Shown piece by piece: positions 44,101-56,716 of a DNA stretch of 64,000 nt. Made by a program: the position numbers and the translations under genes. The notes under the pieces are model-generated. The model ran no database searches, was not told where the DNA came from, and was given only the letters and a program-made list of their open reading frames with translations. Position 1 is the stretch's first letter. Each line of letters opens with the position of its first letter. This DNA is from Axinella damicornis (Eukaryota > Porifera > Demospongiae > Axinellida > Axinellidae): NCBI GenBank assembly GCA_963931865.1, contig OZ007505.1, forward strand, positions 14,987,495 to 15,051,494, written 5' to 3'.

Positions 44101-47100
44101 GCAGAGGTGGAGCCAGGTAAAGCAGAGGTAGAGCCCGGTAGAGCAGAGGTAGAGCCAGGTAGAGCGCCAGGTAGAGCGTAAGGTAGAGCCAGGCAAAACA
44201 GAGGTAGAACAGGTAGAGCCAGGTAGAGCCAGGTAGAGCCAGGTAATGCCAGGTAGAGCAGAGGTAGAGCCAGGTAGAGCAGAGGTAGAGCCAGGTAGAG
44301 GCAGGTAGAGCAGAGGTGGAGCCAGGTACAGCAAAGGTAGAGCCAGGCAGAGGAAGGTAGAGCAGAGGTAGAGCCAGGTAGAGCCAGGTAGAGCAGAGGT
44401 AGAGCCAGGTAGAACAGAGGTAGAGCCAGGTAGAGGCAGGTAGAGCTGAGGTAGAGCCAGGTAGAGGCAGGTAGAGCAGAGGTAGAGCCAGGTAGAGGCA
44501 GGTAGAGCAGAGGTAGAGCCATGTAGAGCAGAGGTAGAGCCAGGTAGAGCCAGGTAGAGCAGAGGTAGAGCCAGGTAGAGCAGAGGTAGAGCCCGGTAGA
44601 GCCAGGTAGAGCCAGGTAGAGCCAAGTAGAGCAGAGGTAGAGCCAAGTAGAGCAGAGGTAGAGCCCGGTAGAGCCCGGTAGAGCCAGGTAGAGCCAGGTA
44701 GAGCCCGGCAAAGCAGAGGTAGAGGCAGGTAGAGCCAGGTAGAGCAGAGGTAGAGCCAGGTAGAGCAGTGGTAGAGAGCCAGAGGTAGAGCCATGTAGAG
44801 CAGAGGTAGAGCCAAGTAGAGCCAGGTAGAGTAGAAGTAGAGCCAGGTAGAGCAGAGGTAGAACCCAGTAGAGTCAGGTAGAGCCAGGTAGAGCAGAGGT
44901 AGAGCCAGGTAGAGCCAGGTTGAGCAGAGGTAGAGCCAGGTAGAGCCAGGTAGAGCAGAGGTAGAGCCAGGTAGAGCCAGGTAGAGCAGAGGTAGAACCC
45001 AGTAGAGTCAGGTAGAGCCAGGTAGAGCAGAGGTAGAGCCAGGTAGAGCCAGGTAGAGCAGAGGTAGAGCCAGGTAGAGCAGAGGTAGTGCCAGGTAGAG
45101 CAGAGGTTGAGCCAGGTAGAGCAGAGGTAGAGCCCGGTAGAGCAGTGGTAGAGCCAGGTAGACAAGAGGTAGAGCCAGGTAGAGTAGAAGTAGAGCCAGG
45201 GAGAGAAGAGGTCGAGCCAGGTAGAGCAAGGTAAAGCAGAGGTAGAGCCAGGTAGAGCCAGGTTGAGCAGAGGTAGAGCCAGGTAGAGCCAGGTAGAGCA
45301 GAGGTAGAGCCAGGTAGAGCCAGGTAGAGCAGAGGTAGAGCCCTGAAGAGCCAGGTAGAGCCAGGTAGAGCCAGGTAGAGCCAGGTAGAGAATAGGTAGA
45401 GCCAGGTAGAGCCAGGAAGAGCAGAGGTGGAGCCAGGTAAAGCAGAGGTAGAGCCAGGTAGAGCAGAGGTAGAGCCAGGTAGAGCAGAGGTAGAGCCCGG
45501 TAGAGCAGAGGTAGAGCCAGGTAGAGCGCCAGGTAGAGCGTCAGGTAGAGCCAGGCAAAACAGAGGTAGAACAGGTAGAGCCAGGTAGAGCCAGGTAAAG
45601 CCAGGTAGAGCAGAGGTAGAGCCAGGTAGAGCAGAGGTAGAGCCAGGTAGAGGCAGGTAGAGCAGAGGTAGAGCCAGGTAGAGCAGAGGTAGAGCCAGGT
45701 AGAACAGAGGTAGAGCCAGGTAGAGGCAGGTAGAGCAGAGGTAGAGCCAGGTAGAGGCAGGTAGAGCAGAGGTAGAGCCAGGTAGAGCCAGGTAGAGCAG
45801 AGGTAGAGCCATGTAGAGCAGAGGTAGAGCCAGGTAGAGCCAGGTAGAGCAGAGGTAGAGCCAGGTAGAGCAGAGGTAGAGCCCGGTAGAGCCAGGTAGA
45901 GCCAGGTAGAGCCAAGTAGAGCAGAGGTAGAGCCAGGTAGAGCAGAGGTAGAGCCAGGTAGAGCCAGGTAGAGCAGAGGTAGAACCCAGTAGAGTCAGGT
46001 AGAGCCAGGTAGAGCAGAGGTAGAGCCAGGTAGAGCCAGGTAGAGCAGAGGTAGAGCCAGGTAGAGCAGAGGTAGAGCCAGGTAGAGCAGAGGTAGAGCC
46101 AGGTAGAGCAGAGGTAGAGCCAGGTAGAGCAGAGGTAGAGCCAGGTAGAGCAGAGGTAGAGCCAGGTAAAGCAGAGGTAGAGCCAGGTAGAGCAGAGGTA
46201 GAGCCAGGTAGAGCCAGGTGGAGCAGAGGTAGAGCCAGGTAGAGCCAGGTTGAGAAGAGGTAGAGCCAGGTAGAGCCAGGTAGAGCCAGGTAGAGCCAGG
46301 TAGAGCAGAGGTAGAGTCCAGTAGAGTCAGGTAGAGCCAGGTAGAGCAGAGGTAGAGCCAGGTAGAGCCAGGTAGAGCAGAGGTAGAGCCAGGTAGAGCA
46401 GAGGTAAAGCCAGGTAGAGCAGAGGTAGAGCCAGGTAGAGCAGAGGTAGAGCCCGGTAGAGCAGAGGTAGAGCGAGGTAGAGCAGAGGTAGAGCAGCGGT
46501 AGAGCACCAGGTAGAGCCAGGCATAGCAGAGGTAGAACAGGTAGAGCCAGGTAGAGCCAGGCAGAGCCAGGTAGAGCAGAGGTAGAGCCAGGTAGTGGCA
46601 GGTAGAGCAGAGGTAGAGCCAGGTAGAGCAGAGGTAGAGCCAGGTAGAGCCAGGTAGAGCAGAGGTAGAGCCAGGTAGAGCAGAGGTAGAGCCAGGTAGA
46701 GCCAGGTAGAGTAGAAGTAGAGCCAGGTAGAGCAGAGGTAGAGCCAGGTAAAGCAGAGGTAGAGCCAGGTAGAGCCAGGTAGAGCAGAGGTAGAGCAGAG
46801 GTAGAGCCAGGTAGAGCAGAGGTAGAGCCAGGTAGAGCCAGGTAGAGTAGAAGTAGAGCCAGGTAGAGACCGGTAGAGCAGAGGTAGAGTCAGGTAGAGC
46901 CAGGTAGAGTAGAAGTCGAGCCAGGTAGAGCAGAGGTAGAGCCAGGTAGAGCCAGGTAGAGGCAGGTAGAGCAGAGGTAGAGGCAGGTAGAGCAGAGGTA
47001 GAGCCAGGTAGAGCAGAGGTAGAGCCAGGTAGAGCCAGGTAGAGCAGAGGTAGAGCCAGGTAGAGCCAGGTTGAGCAGAGGTAGAGCCAGGTAGAGCCAG

Positions 47101-50064
47101 GTAGAGCAGAGGTAGAGCCAGGTAGAGCCAGGTAGAGCAAAGGTAGAGCCCAGTAGAGTCAGGTAGAGCCAGGTAGAGCAGAGGTAGAGCCAGGTAGAGC
47201 CAGGTAGAGCAGAGGTAGAGCCAGGTAGAGCAGAGGTAGAGCCAGGTAGAGCAGAGGTAGAGCCCGGTAGAGCAGAGGTAGAGCCAGGTAGAGCAGCGGT
47301 AGAGCAGCGGTAGAGCACCAGGTAGAGCCAGGCATAGCAGAGGTAGAACAGGTAGAGCCAGGTAGAGCCAGGTAGAGCCAGGTAGAGCCAGGTAGAGCAG
47401 AGGTAGAGCCAGGTAGTGGCAGGTAGAGCAGAGGTAGAGCCACGTAGAGCAGAGGTAGAGCCAGGTAGAGGCAGGTAGAGCAGAGGTAGAGCCAGGTAGA
47501 GCAGAGGTAGAGCCAGGTAGAGCCAGGTAGAGTAGAAGTAGAGCCAGGTAGAGCAGAGGTAGAGCCAGGTAAAGCAGAGGAAGAGCCAGGTAGAGCCAGG
47601 TAGAGCAGAGGTAGAGCAGAGGTAGAGCCAGGTAGAGCCAGGTAGAGTAGAAGTAGAGCCAGGTAGAGACCGGTAGAGCAGAGGTAGAGTCAGGTAGAGC
47701 CAGGTAGAGTAGAAGTAGAGCCAGGTAGAGCAGAGGTAGAGCCAGGTAGATCCAGGTAGAGGCAGGTAGAGCAGAGGTAGAGGCAGGTAGAGCAGAGGTA
47801 GAGCCAGGTAGAGCAGAGGTAGAGCCAGGTAGAGTAGAAGTAGAGCCAGGTAGAGACCGGTAGAGCAGAGGTAGAGTCAGGGAGAGCCAAGTAGAGTAGA
47901 AGTAGAGCCAGGTAGAGCAGAGGTAGAGCCAGGTAGAGCCAGGTAGAGGCAGGTAGAGCAGAGGTAGAGGCAGGTAGAGCAGAGGTAGAGCCAGGTAGAG
48001 CAGAGGTAGAGCCAGGTAGAGTAGAAGTAGAGCCAGGTAGAGACCGGTAGAGCAGAGGTAGAGTCAGGTAGAGCCAGGTAGAGTAGAAGTAGAGCCAGGT
48101 AGAGCAGAGGTAGAGCCAGGTAGAGCCAGGTAGAGGCAGGTAGAGCAGAGGTAGAGGCAGGTAGAGCAGAGGTAGAGCCAGGTAGAGCAGAGGTAGAGCC
48201 AGGTAGAGTAGAAGTAGAGCCAGGTAGAGCAGAGGTAGAGCCAGGTAGAGCAGAGGTAAAGCAGAGGTAGAGCCAGGTAGAGCCAGGTAGAGCAGAGGTA
48301 GAGCCAGGTAGAGCAGAGGTAGAGCCAGGTAGAGCCAGGTAGAGCAGAGGTAGAGCAGAGGTAGAGCCAGGTAGAGCAGAGGTAGAGCCAGGTAGAGCAG
48401 AGGTAGAGCAGAGGTAGAGCCAGGTAGAGCCAGGTAGAGCAGAGGTAGAGCCAGGTAGAGGCAGGTAGAGCAGAGGTAAAGCCAGGTAGAGCAGAGGTAG
48501 AGCCAGGTAGAGGCAGGTAGAGCAGAGGTAGAGCCAGTTAGAGCCAGGTAGAGCCAGGTAGAGCAGAGGAAGAGCCAGGTAGAGCAGAGGTAGAGCCAGG
48601 TAGAGCCAGGTAGAGCGGAGGTAGAGCAGAGGTAGAGCCAGGCAGAGCAGAGGTAGAGCCAGGTAGAGCCAGGTAGAGCAGAGGTAGAGCCCGGTAGAGG
48701 CAGGTAGAGCCATGTAGAGCAGAGGTAGAGCCCGGTAGAGCAGAGGTAGAGCCAGGTAGAGCAGAGGTAGAGCAGAGGTAGAGCCAGGTAGAGCAGAGGT
48801 AGAGGCAGGTAGAGCCAGGTAGAGCAGAGGTAGAGCCAGGTAGAGCCAGGTAGAGCAGAGTTAGAGCCCGGTAGAGCCAGGTAGAGCCAGGTAGAGCAGA
48901 GGTAGAGTCAGGTAGAGCCAGGTAGAGCAGAGGTAGAGCCAGGTAGAGCAGAGGTAGAGCCAGGTAGAGCCAGGTAGAGCAGAGGTAGAGTCAAAGGTAG
49001 AGTCGGGGGTAGAGCCAGGTAGAGCAGAGGTAGAGCAGAGGTAGAGTCAGAGGTAGAGTCAGGGGTAGAGCCAGGTAGAGCAGAGGTAGAGCCAGGTAGA
49101 GCCAGGTAGAGCCAGGTAGAGCCAGGTAGAGCAGAGGTAGAGCCAGGTAGAGCAGAGGTAGAGCCAGGTAGAGTAGAAGTAGAGCAGAGGTAAAGCCAGG
49201 TAGAGCAGAGGTAAAGCCAGGTAGAGCAGAGGTAGAGCCAGGTAGAGCCAGGTAGAGCAGAGGTAGAGCACGGTAGAGCCAGGTAGAGCAGAGGTAGAGC
49301 CCGGTAGAGCCAGGTAGAGCAGAGGTAGAACCAGGTACAGTAGAAGTAGAGCCAGGTATAGCAGAGGTAGAGCCAGGTAGAGCAGAAGTAGAGCCAGGTA
49401 GAGCCAGGTTGAGCAGAGGTAGAGCCAGGTAGAGCCAGGTAGAGCAGAGGTAGAGCCAGGTAGAGCCAGGTAGAGTAGAGGTAGAGCCAGGTAGAGCCAG
49501 GTAGAGCAGAGGTAGAGCCAGGTAGAGCCAGGTAGAGCCCGGTAGAGCAGAGGTAGAGCCAGGTAGAGCCAGGTAGAGCAGAGGTAGAGCCCGGTAGAGC
49601 AGTGGTAGAGCCAGGTAGAGCCAGGTAGAGCAGAGGTAGAGCCAGGTAGAGCCAGGTAGAGCAGAGGTAGAGCCAGGTAGAGCCAGGTAGAGCAGAGGTA
49701 GAGCCCGGTAGAGCCAGGTAGAGCCAGGTAGAGCCAGGTAGAGCAGAGGTAGAGCCAGGTAGAGCCAGGTAGGGCAGAGGTAGAGACAGGTAGAGCAGAG
49801 GTAGAGCCAGGTAGAGAAGAGGTAGAGCCGGGTAGAGCCAGGTAGAGCAGAGGTAGAGTCAGAGGCAGAGTCAGGGGTAGAGACAGGTAGAGCAGAGGTA
49901 GAGTCAGAGGTAGAGTCAGGGGTAGAGCTAGGTAGAGCAGAGTTAGAGCCAGGTAGAGCCAGGTAGAGCCCGGTAGAGCAGAGGTAGAGCCAGGTAGAGC
50001 AGAGGTAGAGCCCGGTAGAGCAGTGGTAGAGCCAGGTTGAGCCAGGTAGAGCAGAGGTAGAGCT
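41160..50064 (+). repeat. Minisatellite array, block 3
   Basis: This is the same 10/11-bp array, between copy A and copy B. Its first few hundred bases match the array right of copy B (58695 onward), and its last 1.4 kb or so matches the array left of copy A. So both ends lie inside the 17.5-kb duplication. The middle is rearranged: GCAGCGG markers fall at 43833, 46493 and 47304, without counterparts at the expected offset. A GTAGAGACCGG block repeats near 47667, 47850 and 48035 (about 185 bp). No gene is visible; long minus-strand frames follow the repeat. Confidence 0.97.
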
Positions 50065-50606
50065 TAGTGAATTAGGTGTAGCAATATAACATGTACCCAT
50101 CGTCACATAATTATGCCAATAAGAGTGATTGAGATATATTATGTCCTTAGAGTGCAATTCACTCTTTTTAGTCTCATTCCCATGCAGATCGACATACCCC
50201 TCACAGATTAGAAGCAATCTGCACTGGGTTGGAATTGGTCTGGGACTAAGACTACACCCTGAATTCTATAATAAGGGGTCTCTGTTCACAAAAATCAACT
50301 GCACAGTACAGTATTACCTACTATTTCTTTGTACAAAAGGAACTGGTCGAAATAAAAACATCAAATTCATTTTAGCAGTACTAAATCTGTCTCTTCACAA
50401 ACAGTTGGGGTTATGAGGGTGTTTGCTCGATCACCAGACGGGGGGGGGGGGGGGGGGGGGGGGGGTATCCTCTGACAACACTCTGCAGAATGGAATAGGA
50501 GTACAATAGAGCCTGTACAAGATAGGTTTCATCACCAGGTTATAACAAGTCAACATCAGGGTGTCAAGAAGTCAGCAATGGGCTGGAGAGGGAGAAGACT
50601 TAACGG
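50065..50606 (+). repeat. Left direct repeat (L), copy B
   Basis: This is the counterpart of 32531-33069, offset about 17,534 bp, and homologous to 58196-58694 within copy B. The start reads TAGTGAATTAGGTGTAGCAATATA, with two small changes from copy A. One of them, GCAATATA, matches the R repeat. It holds AATAAA and a 26-G run, and ends at ACTTAACGG. Confidence 0.85.
50440..50465 (+). repeat. Poly-G run (26) in L repeat, copy B
   Basis: Twenty-six G stand where copy A has 23 and the R repeats have four. The three-base length difference between otherwise near-identical copies shows instability or a sequencing length error. Confidence 0.95.
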
Positions 50607-51693
50607 CATTGGACGTCCACCTCAAAGTACTCCCCCAAAATCCATTAATAATTGGCACGACTGCTTCCAGATCCACACTTGATGGTCTAATTTAGCATGA
50701 CAGGCCATGGACCAAAACTAGTACATGTAGTTAGCGTCTGTATGCATGTTTTGTATACACATGCATGTAGTACACATGACGTCACATGCCATTGTATACG
50801 AGAGCCTACATGCATACAGTTTGTTCCATGCATGCACAATATTGAAAAACGCTCCAAGCAGGTTAGCTAAGGTGTTTACAGATGTCATAATCAGTGCAAA
50901 CAATAAACATAATCACACGTGAGATTAGTGTGGGGTAAGGATGTGTCACTGGGAATTTTTCTGTACTTGGTGCAAGTCAGCTACATCCTTTCCTTCCTAC
51001 ACCGTTTCTTTGTACTTGCAGTGTCATCGTTCGTACTCCATTATAATCAACAAACATGGGGTTGGTCTCGCAGGCCAGCCCGCTTCCGCTCTAGTGTGGA
51101 AGTGGGCTGACCTGTGAGATTAGTGTGGGGTATGTGTCCTCCGTACACTTCCAGTTGTAGTTCCAATAACGAGGTATATACCTATGCAGAAATATGTCAG
51201 TAAGAACAAACTGTCCACCAGTTCAATGTTAACTAGGTCAACCTATAGCCAAATTCCCTGACCTCCACCCCCCACACAGTTTGCTACATAGAGGGAAAGT
51301 CTTTTACGAATACATCCTGGTACATGTGATAATCGTTAGCCTATAGCTTGGGAAATGTGAATGACTGTTATGCCAGCATTTATGTGCCACGCCTTGTGCT
51401 ATAAAATCCACGAAGGCCTACTTGAGTACGGGGAACTTACAGTATATAACCTGCCCAGGACTTCAATAGGAGGATTACCCTCATTCAAGTGGAAGAAGGG
51501 AAAAGTGATCTCTGGTAATCTTTCGTAATTACTTGCAGAGGATCAATCAAGAATACCATAATTATATCAAACAGCTCTGAAGCTGGATTACCATGATTTT
51601 TAAACACTGGCTTGTAACTGCCTTGGAGTAAAGGAATACACGGCTGGGTACTCGACAATACGTGTGTCAATTCAAAACTTGCAGTACAAGCCT
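50607..51693. other. Single-copy stretch, copy B, no gene recognised
   Basis: Near-identical to 33070-34156, with single-base differences such as CAGTAAG for CAGCAAG near 51198 and ACATCC for ACGTCC near 51312. It contains the hairpin at 51067-51118 between two copies of the 19-bp repeat. Confidence 0.6.
51067..51118. other. Imperfect 21-bp stem hairpin, copy B
   Basis: Identical in sequence to the hairpin at 33530-33581. CTCGCAGG and CAGCCCGCTTCC pair with GGAAGTGGGCTG and CCTGTGAG across a 10-nt loop. Confidence 0.7.
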
Positions 51694-51784
51694 CTAGACT
51701 AGCTGTGCAGGAAGTTGTGGGTGGAGTGACCAGAACAAGTCAAGCAGATATCCTCCGCCCACAACTTCCTGCGGGGAAGTCTAG
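51694..51784. mobile_element. 91-bp foldback (MITE-like) sequence, copy B
   Basis: Same as 34157-34247: outer arms CTAGACT and AGTCTAG, inner arms GCAGGAAGTTGTGGG and its complement, and no coding capacity. It was carried along by the 17.5-kb duplication rather than inserted separately. Confidence 0.7.
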
Positions 51785-51933
51785 CCCGATAGACACACAC
51801 ACTGCAAGCAACACAATGACTGAAGGTGGGGTGGGTGTGGCCTGGGACTACACTGCACAGTGGACATACTTAAATACAGCTGTTTGTAAAAGGGCATGCT
51901 CCCTAACTATATTTGATGAACAGAAAATTTTAC

Positions 51934-52346
51934 ATGGCACAGCCATCCCGAGAGCTTCCACAGCAGAGGACATGGTGTTTGCAGTGAACACTCCTCCCGT
52001 ACACACATGCACAACAGCTGACAGAACAAAGTCTTGTTGCATGCTTTACGGTGATTCAGAGATTAAAAACTTACCACATGAGCCGGAGCCTGGCAGCACA
52101 CAGCATTCAACATGTAGCAACTCCTCAGTGTCAATACAACCATGCAGCTCCAAATGAAACAATGGCCTGTGAGACAATGAGAGATCATGTGAACATCAAT
52201 TCAGTATGCAAGGTCATGTGAGTCTCATGTGATATACTACAGTTGCATATACATGGTCACATGGAGGTCACATGATCCTCATACCTCTGTGCATCCCGGC
52301 TCTTCCCCTTTCGACTGCAACGAGGAATGACGATACCAATATCAAT
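51934..52346 (-). pseudogene. Dihydroxy-acid dehydratase (IlvD/Edd family)-like gene fragment, copy B
   Basis: Candidate exons 52285-52346, 52075-52166 and 51934-51993 are identical to those of copy A (offset 17,537). The one difference I see in the interval, a C to T near 52273, falls in an intron. The signature block PGSGSCG plus VFTANTMSSAVEALGMAVP is intact, with the same one-residue shortening after the Cys. Identity in exons and introns alike gives no evidence of selection since the duplication. The same doubts on splice sites and missing exons apply. Confidence 0.6.
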
Positions 52347-53803
52347 CTGGGGGTGTAAAACAATTTGAAACCATAATGACAAAATGAATCCCAGTATCCT
52401 CTGTTTGGTTTGGAACGAGCAGTAATACTAGCTTGCACTACCAGTGAGTTGCAACACTGGATTATCCAGGGACAACCCAACCTCCTGGGACGGTATCCCA
52501 GACCATCAGAGTTACACTGGCCATGGGACTACTGGGCCAGAAGTGTTTGGTACTTTACATGCCAGGATGGACGTGTGTGTTAATATCTGCTGTAGCAGTG
52601 TTGCTCAAGATGCAAACAAAGAGCTCTTAAGGTGGGGCAATTCTAGCCACATGTACCGCCTATTTCCCAGGGTTGTCACCTACGTGTCACTCGTTGATGA
52701 GTTAGCGAGCGGGTTCTCTTTTTCTTGGAGGTCTGGATAGGCCCAGGATCAGGTTCAACACGATTTATATACATTCTCAGTGGATAACACCAATGCTGAC
52801 TAGATTCATAGTAGACTAGCTAGCATGACCACGGTGGCTGGCTATCTCTCCTCCCCATTCTCTCAGGCCTCACTTATCCTCGACCAGAAGTACAGAATGG
52901 AGTCACAGCAACAGCCTTGGCCTCGTTCCCAGATGCCAAGCGTTTTCAAACTTATTCCCAAGTGGCATGGGGTCTGGGCACTGTACAGAACAGCGTTTGG
53001 AGTCAACTACAAACGAGAGAGCGCCAATGGCAGAGGGCCTACCTGAGGAGGTCAAGGGCATCAGTGACCAAAGAAAAAAGTCAGTGACCTGTCCACAGCT
53101 TACGTGTGTACCTGGTGTTGCCCGCCAAAATGTGAATCGCCGATTCCAAGTAATCAAATTAGATGGTTAGGCATACCGGCGCGCACGATGCCGGACGGCT
53201 TCTGTAAGTATATAAAGCGAGTCCAGTTGTGGCGAAGTCAGGTTCGGTTACACACAGCAACATATCCTAGGGTCCACACCATCCGCATGTGGGCACGTTT
53301 ACACAAATGCATGCTGTTTGATCTTGAGGTACTCAGCCATGAGCCATGCTACACACAGCGCACAGTACGTGGCCTAAAATATGACAAGGATTGCATGGAC
53401 ATGTAGGTTACTGAGACCCTGGAAGCTACGGACGCTTGTTTATTTAGGACCAGGGAGGGTTAGGCAGGCCGCTCGCCTTGTGCCAGGCTATAGGGAGGAG
53501 AGACAGATCTTCTCCCACACAGCATACTGGTGAGGTTTCCAGTTCTATTAAAGTTATGATTCCATCAAATCTACCCAAGGGCATATTTCCTCATTCTCAG
53601 AGAACCCTGGGAATTAGGCTAAGGACTTAGACCACATCAGCTCGTCAATCTAATAGCATTATGTATATCACGTCAGTCACAGCAGTAGCCGTACTTGTGG
53701 TAAGTGCATCCAGTCTCTGACAGGTCGTCCTCAGCTCTGGAGAGTTGACATGGCCAGGAATCATGGAGCTCCACCAGCTTCTATGGGTCATTCTTGTGGG
53801 CCT
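52347..53803. other. Single-copy stretch, copy B, no gene recognised
   Basis: Counterpart of 34810-36270. It differs by a four-base deletion (TACG absent after GTCCAGTTG near 53229) and a few substitutions. The deletion opens a 100-codon frame here (53104-53406) that copy A lacks, so that frame is not conserved and is not called. Confidence 0.55.
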
Positions 53804-54079
53804 AAGCAGGATGAAGGGTGAATAGGTTGAAGAGTAAAGAGGTTAAGGGGTGGAGGGATGAGAGGACGGAGGGATAAGAGAGAGGAGGGATGAAGCCACT
53901 GCGTTGAGAGGATGAAAGGTGGAGAGATGAGGCGGTGTACAGTAGGGGTGAGGGGCTGAGGGATAAGGTGAGGTGGATGAGGGGTGGGGTGTGGGGAGGT
54001 GAGGGATGTGGGTGATTGTGAGATCAGGTGCATGTGATGGGGTGACGGAAGGAGAGATGAGGGGTGGAAGGGGAAGTGA
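53804..54079 (+). repeat. Purine-rich GGATGAGG/GGTGGAG degenerate repeat, copy B
   Basis: Same tract as 36271-36546, with a single change visible (GCGTTGAG for GCGTAGAG). The Pro/Ser-rich minus-strand frames are artefacts of composition. Confidence 0.75.
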
Positions 54080-54134
54080 GCATAAACATGGCTGATACGT
54101 ATGATCGGCTCTGCTGAGCATCTGCAGTCCCCTA

Positions 54135-54305
54135 ACAGCCTTCCCTCACGGCAGCATCCCACTGTCTAGTCCAACCAATCCGACCTGCCACCTCAGCAAT
54201 CACTGGAGCCTTCTCCCAGCATCTGTCCACAAGCTTCAGTGTGTCTTGCTGATAGATCACCTCCTTCATCTCCCTCAGGGCCACCACCAAAAGCCTGCTA
54301 GCTCC
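54135..54305 (-). pseudogene. Degenerate protein-like fragment, copy B
   Basis: Counterpart of 36602-36772: the same 57-codon minus-strand frame between the same stops. One change converts the Leu before Trp to Gln. Unknown function; probably decayed sequence. Confidence 0.35.
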
Positions 54306-54440
54306 TCATCCAGACTGAGCAGTGACGGCAGGAGTGTTGAAGTGATGTTTCGGCTACTTCAGCATCCTTTCCGCCAACTCCCCCTGGAAAGCCTCCTCTG
54401 TCATACCCAGTTCTCCCTCCCAAACAGCAAAATCTGCATC

Positions 54441-54973
54441 ACACAACTCTTAGCCATGTTCTGGATCACCTCTCCGTTCCCAGAGTATTTTCCGCATGCA
54501 ATAACGCTCTGGGAACGAGACACACAGACAGGCAAGGGCGCGGCGCAGCGCGCCAACAGCAAGAAGCACATGTAGCAGGCCGGCCAAGGGCAAGGAGCGT
54601 GGGCGAAGAGCTCTTTCACGAACCTACAGATACAGAAGAGAGTGTAGGTTACGTCCAAATGGCTGGCAACAGACGGCGGTCAAGTCCTTTAAGCAGTGAC
54701 ACAGCAGAACCCACACCAAAGTAAGTACCATATATTATCTGTGGGACCTTAGTAATAGCTGTGCCCTGGTCTTTGGACTGTTGGGAGAGGCAATGTCAAG
54801 ACTATTGCATGGCCAGTGGAACTCTGCACAACACTGTCTAGCCTACCCTGAAGCAGTCTGTGAATAACCTTTGGGTGGGGAAGTGTAAGCTGTAGACACG
54901 TCGATGATGTAGTTGATTGATCTGCTTCATAGCCAAGCAAGCGTCTCAACAGGAGCACCTAGTAACGTAGATA
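54441..54973. other. Single-copy stretch, copy B, no gene recognised
   Basis: Counterpart of 36908-37440. Short overlapping frames only; one base differs near 54553 (CGCGCC for CGCGAC). No domain seen. Confidence 0.5.
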
Positions 54974-55393
54974 GTGGAAGGAAGGGAAGGAGCATGAAAC
55001 GACCACACAAAAGATTCAAAATTGAACCCACGGTAGTCCCATTACTATTTTTAAGTTAAATCGGACGAGTACGGAGACTTCACGAATGACTTACTAGTAG
55101 TGACAGACTTCGAGATGGTGACGATGCTGTTGATTGAGCCGCTTCGTATAGCCAATAGGCGGTGGGATTAATCACCCCTTCTGCTTTTCTGGAGTTGATG
55201 ATACATTCTGCGACACTTGCGGATGCTTATCTTCTCTCTCCCTGTGATCTTTGGCATGTCGACATCGCTGAAGTCAATAAATGGCATCACAGAAAAACAA
55301 CAATACACGTGCATGCCGAAAATAGCAACGGGACTACCGTGGGAAGGGTTTTCCTTTTGCGTGGTCGTTTCTCGCTCCTTCCCTTCCTTCCGC
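54974..55393. repeat. Pair of inverted about 78-bp homologous segments, copy B
   Basis: Arms at 54974-55052 (plus) and 55316-55393 (minus) match those of copy A. They share GGAAGGAAGGGAAGGAGC and CCCACGGTAGTCCC. Confidence 0.65.
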
Positions 55394-55429
55394 TCTCTAT
55401 GTCATTATGCGCTCCTGGTCTGAAGTAGT

Positions 55430-55457
55430 GGGGGGGGGGGGGGGGGGGGGGGGGGGG
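55430..55457 (+). repeat. Poly-G run (28), copy B
   Basis: Twenty-eight G against 26 in copy A at the same site. Length-variable homopolymer and possible G-quadruplex. Confidence 0.95.
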
Positions 55458-56088
55458 AACGTCCCCTTTCGGTTCGAGTTGATGACTGGTCGGAGCATAT
55501 CCAGCAGCCACTTACAGACCCTCTCTTCCAAAAATCTTTGGTGAGTTGCTGTTGTCGGCTGGCCTACGATGCCTCAGAGCAATATTATCCAAGGAACCTG
55601 CATGAGATTTCTGAGAAAATGCTCTAACCGTTTGGCTGCAAGTCATAGCTTAGCCAGCAATGCAGCAACAATTCTAATCCAACATGGTAGACCATGATCT
55701 TACAGGATTTGTCAGCACCAGCATAAATTTATAGTTGTATTAATGCAGGAGTTTCACATACACTGCCCCTTCATTCACCTATGTGAGCAATCTTGCGTGC
55801 ACCTGGCAGCTCTTTGTACAGAACTGCTGATCCTCGACTGCATCCACTTTAGCCACATGCTTCTGCCTGATTGCATCCATTTTAGCTGCTGCTCCCCGAT
55901 TGCGCCATGCATCCGTTTCAGCTGCCCAGCCGTGTTCGGGAAAGTTCCAACCACTGCCCAATGTTTTTGAGCATTCTTTGCTGAGTTGGAGGTTCAGTAT
56001 ATTTAGTAGGTACGGTACAAAGGTCACGTGTCACTAGTCCAACCCCCAGAACATCCCACATCCGTTACACTTACACAAACACACATGC
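55458..56088. other. Single-copy stretch with a short 30-bp degenerate repeat, copy B
   Basis: Counterpart of 37923-38553, including the three degenerate GATTGCATCC-type copies near 55836-55930. No gene recognised. Confidence 0.45.
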
Positions 56089-56588
56089 CAGGGCCGGCGC
56101 CATCTATTTTGGAGTGGTACGGCCACTGCCGAAGGCAGTGCATAGAGGTGCGTAGCGCCGATCAGTCCACGGGAAGGGCAGAAAAATTTTTTCACCTTCA
56201 TTTTTCAGTTACCAGGATGAGCTCTCCGTAGCGCCTTCGTGCTTTGCACTGCACGGCCACTACTTTCTGTGACTGTCTCACTCTCGACGTGGAAAGGAAA
56301 CTGTAAGTTGGCTGCCGTCATTCTCGCGCGGCGCGTTAGTCCTGTCTCCATTCCGTGTGTGTTGGTTTCGTCCCTAGACCATGAAAATTGATGCGATTCG
56401 AAACCAAGACACGTAACATGGAGCAGTCTGTCCTTGTATGGTCGCGGCTTTGGACGGCGGAAGCCTCAAGGAGGAAACTTTGGATGTAGCTACGCGCTCG
56501 TAAGTCAGAATCCCAGCAACGCCATTTTTCCTCTTCAAAAACTGGTATGGCCATGGCCGTACCGGTAGCGCCGGCCCTGCCGGCCCTG
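56089..56588. mobile_element. About 500-bp MITE-like element (CAGGGCCGG ends), copy B
   Basis: Same element, termini and flanking CATGC as 38554-39053. It has a few substitutions (GCGTAGC for GCATAGC near 56151, and a changed A/T run near 56185). It was copied with the segment. Confidence 0.55.
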
Positions 56589-56716
56589 CATGCTTACAAT
56601 CTGTAGGTGATGATTGAACCAAGTAATTGACAGTGGACACCACAGCTGCAGGTGTCCCTTATTGATGTGTGCATGTCAATCCAGTCACCTGCAGTTCTAT
56701 ACTGTGTAGGCTGCAG

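Noticed and set aside
53104..53406. A 100-codon plus-strand frame in copy B
   Set aside because: It exists only because of a four-base deletion relative to copy A and has no recognisable domain.
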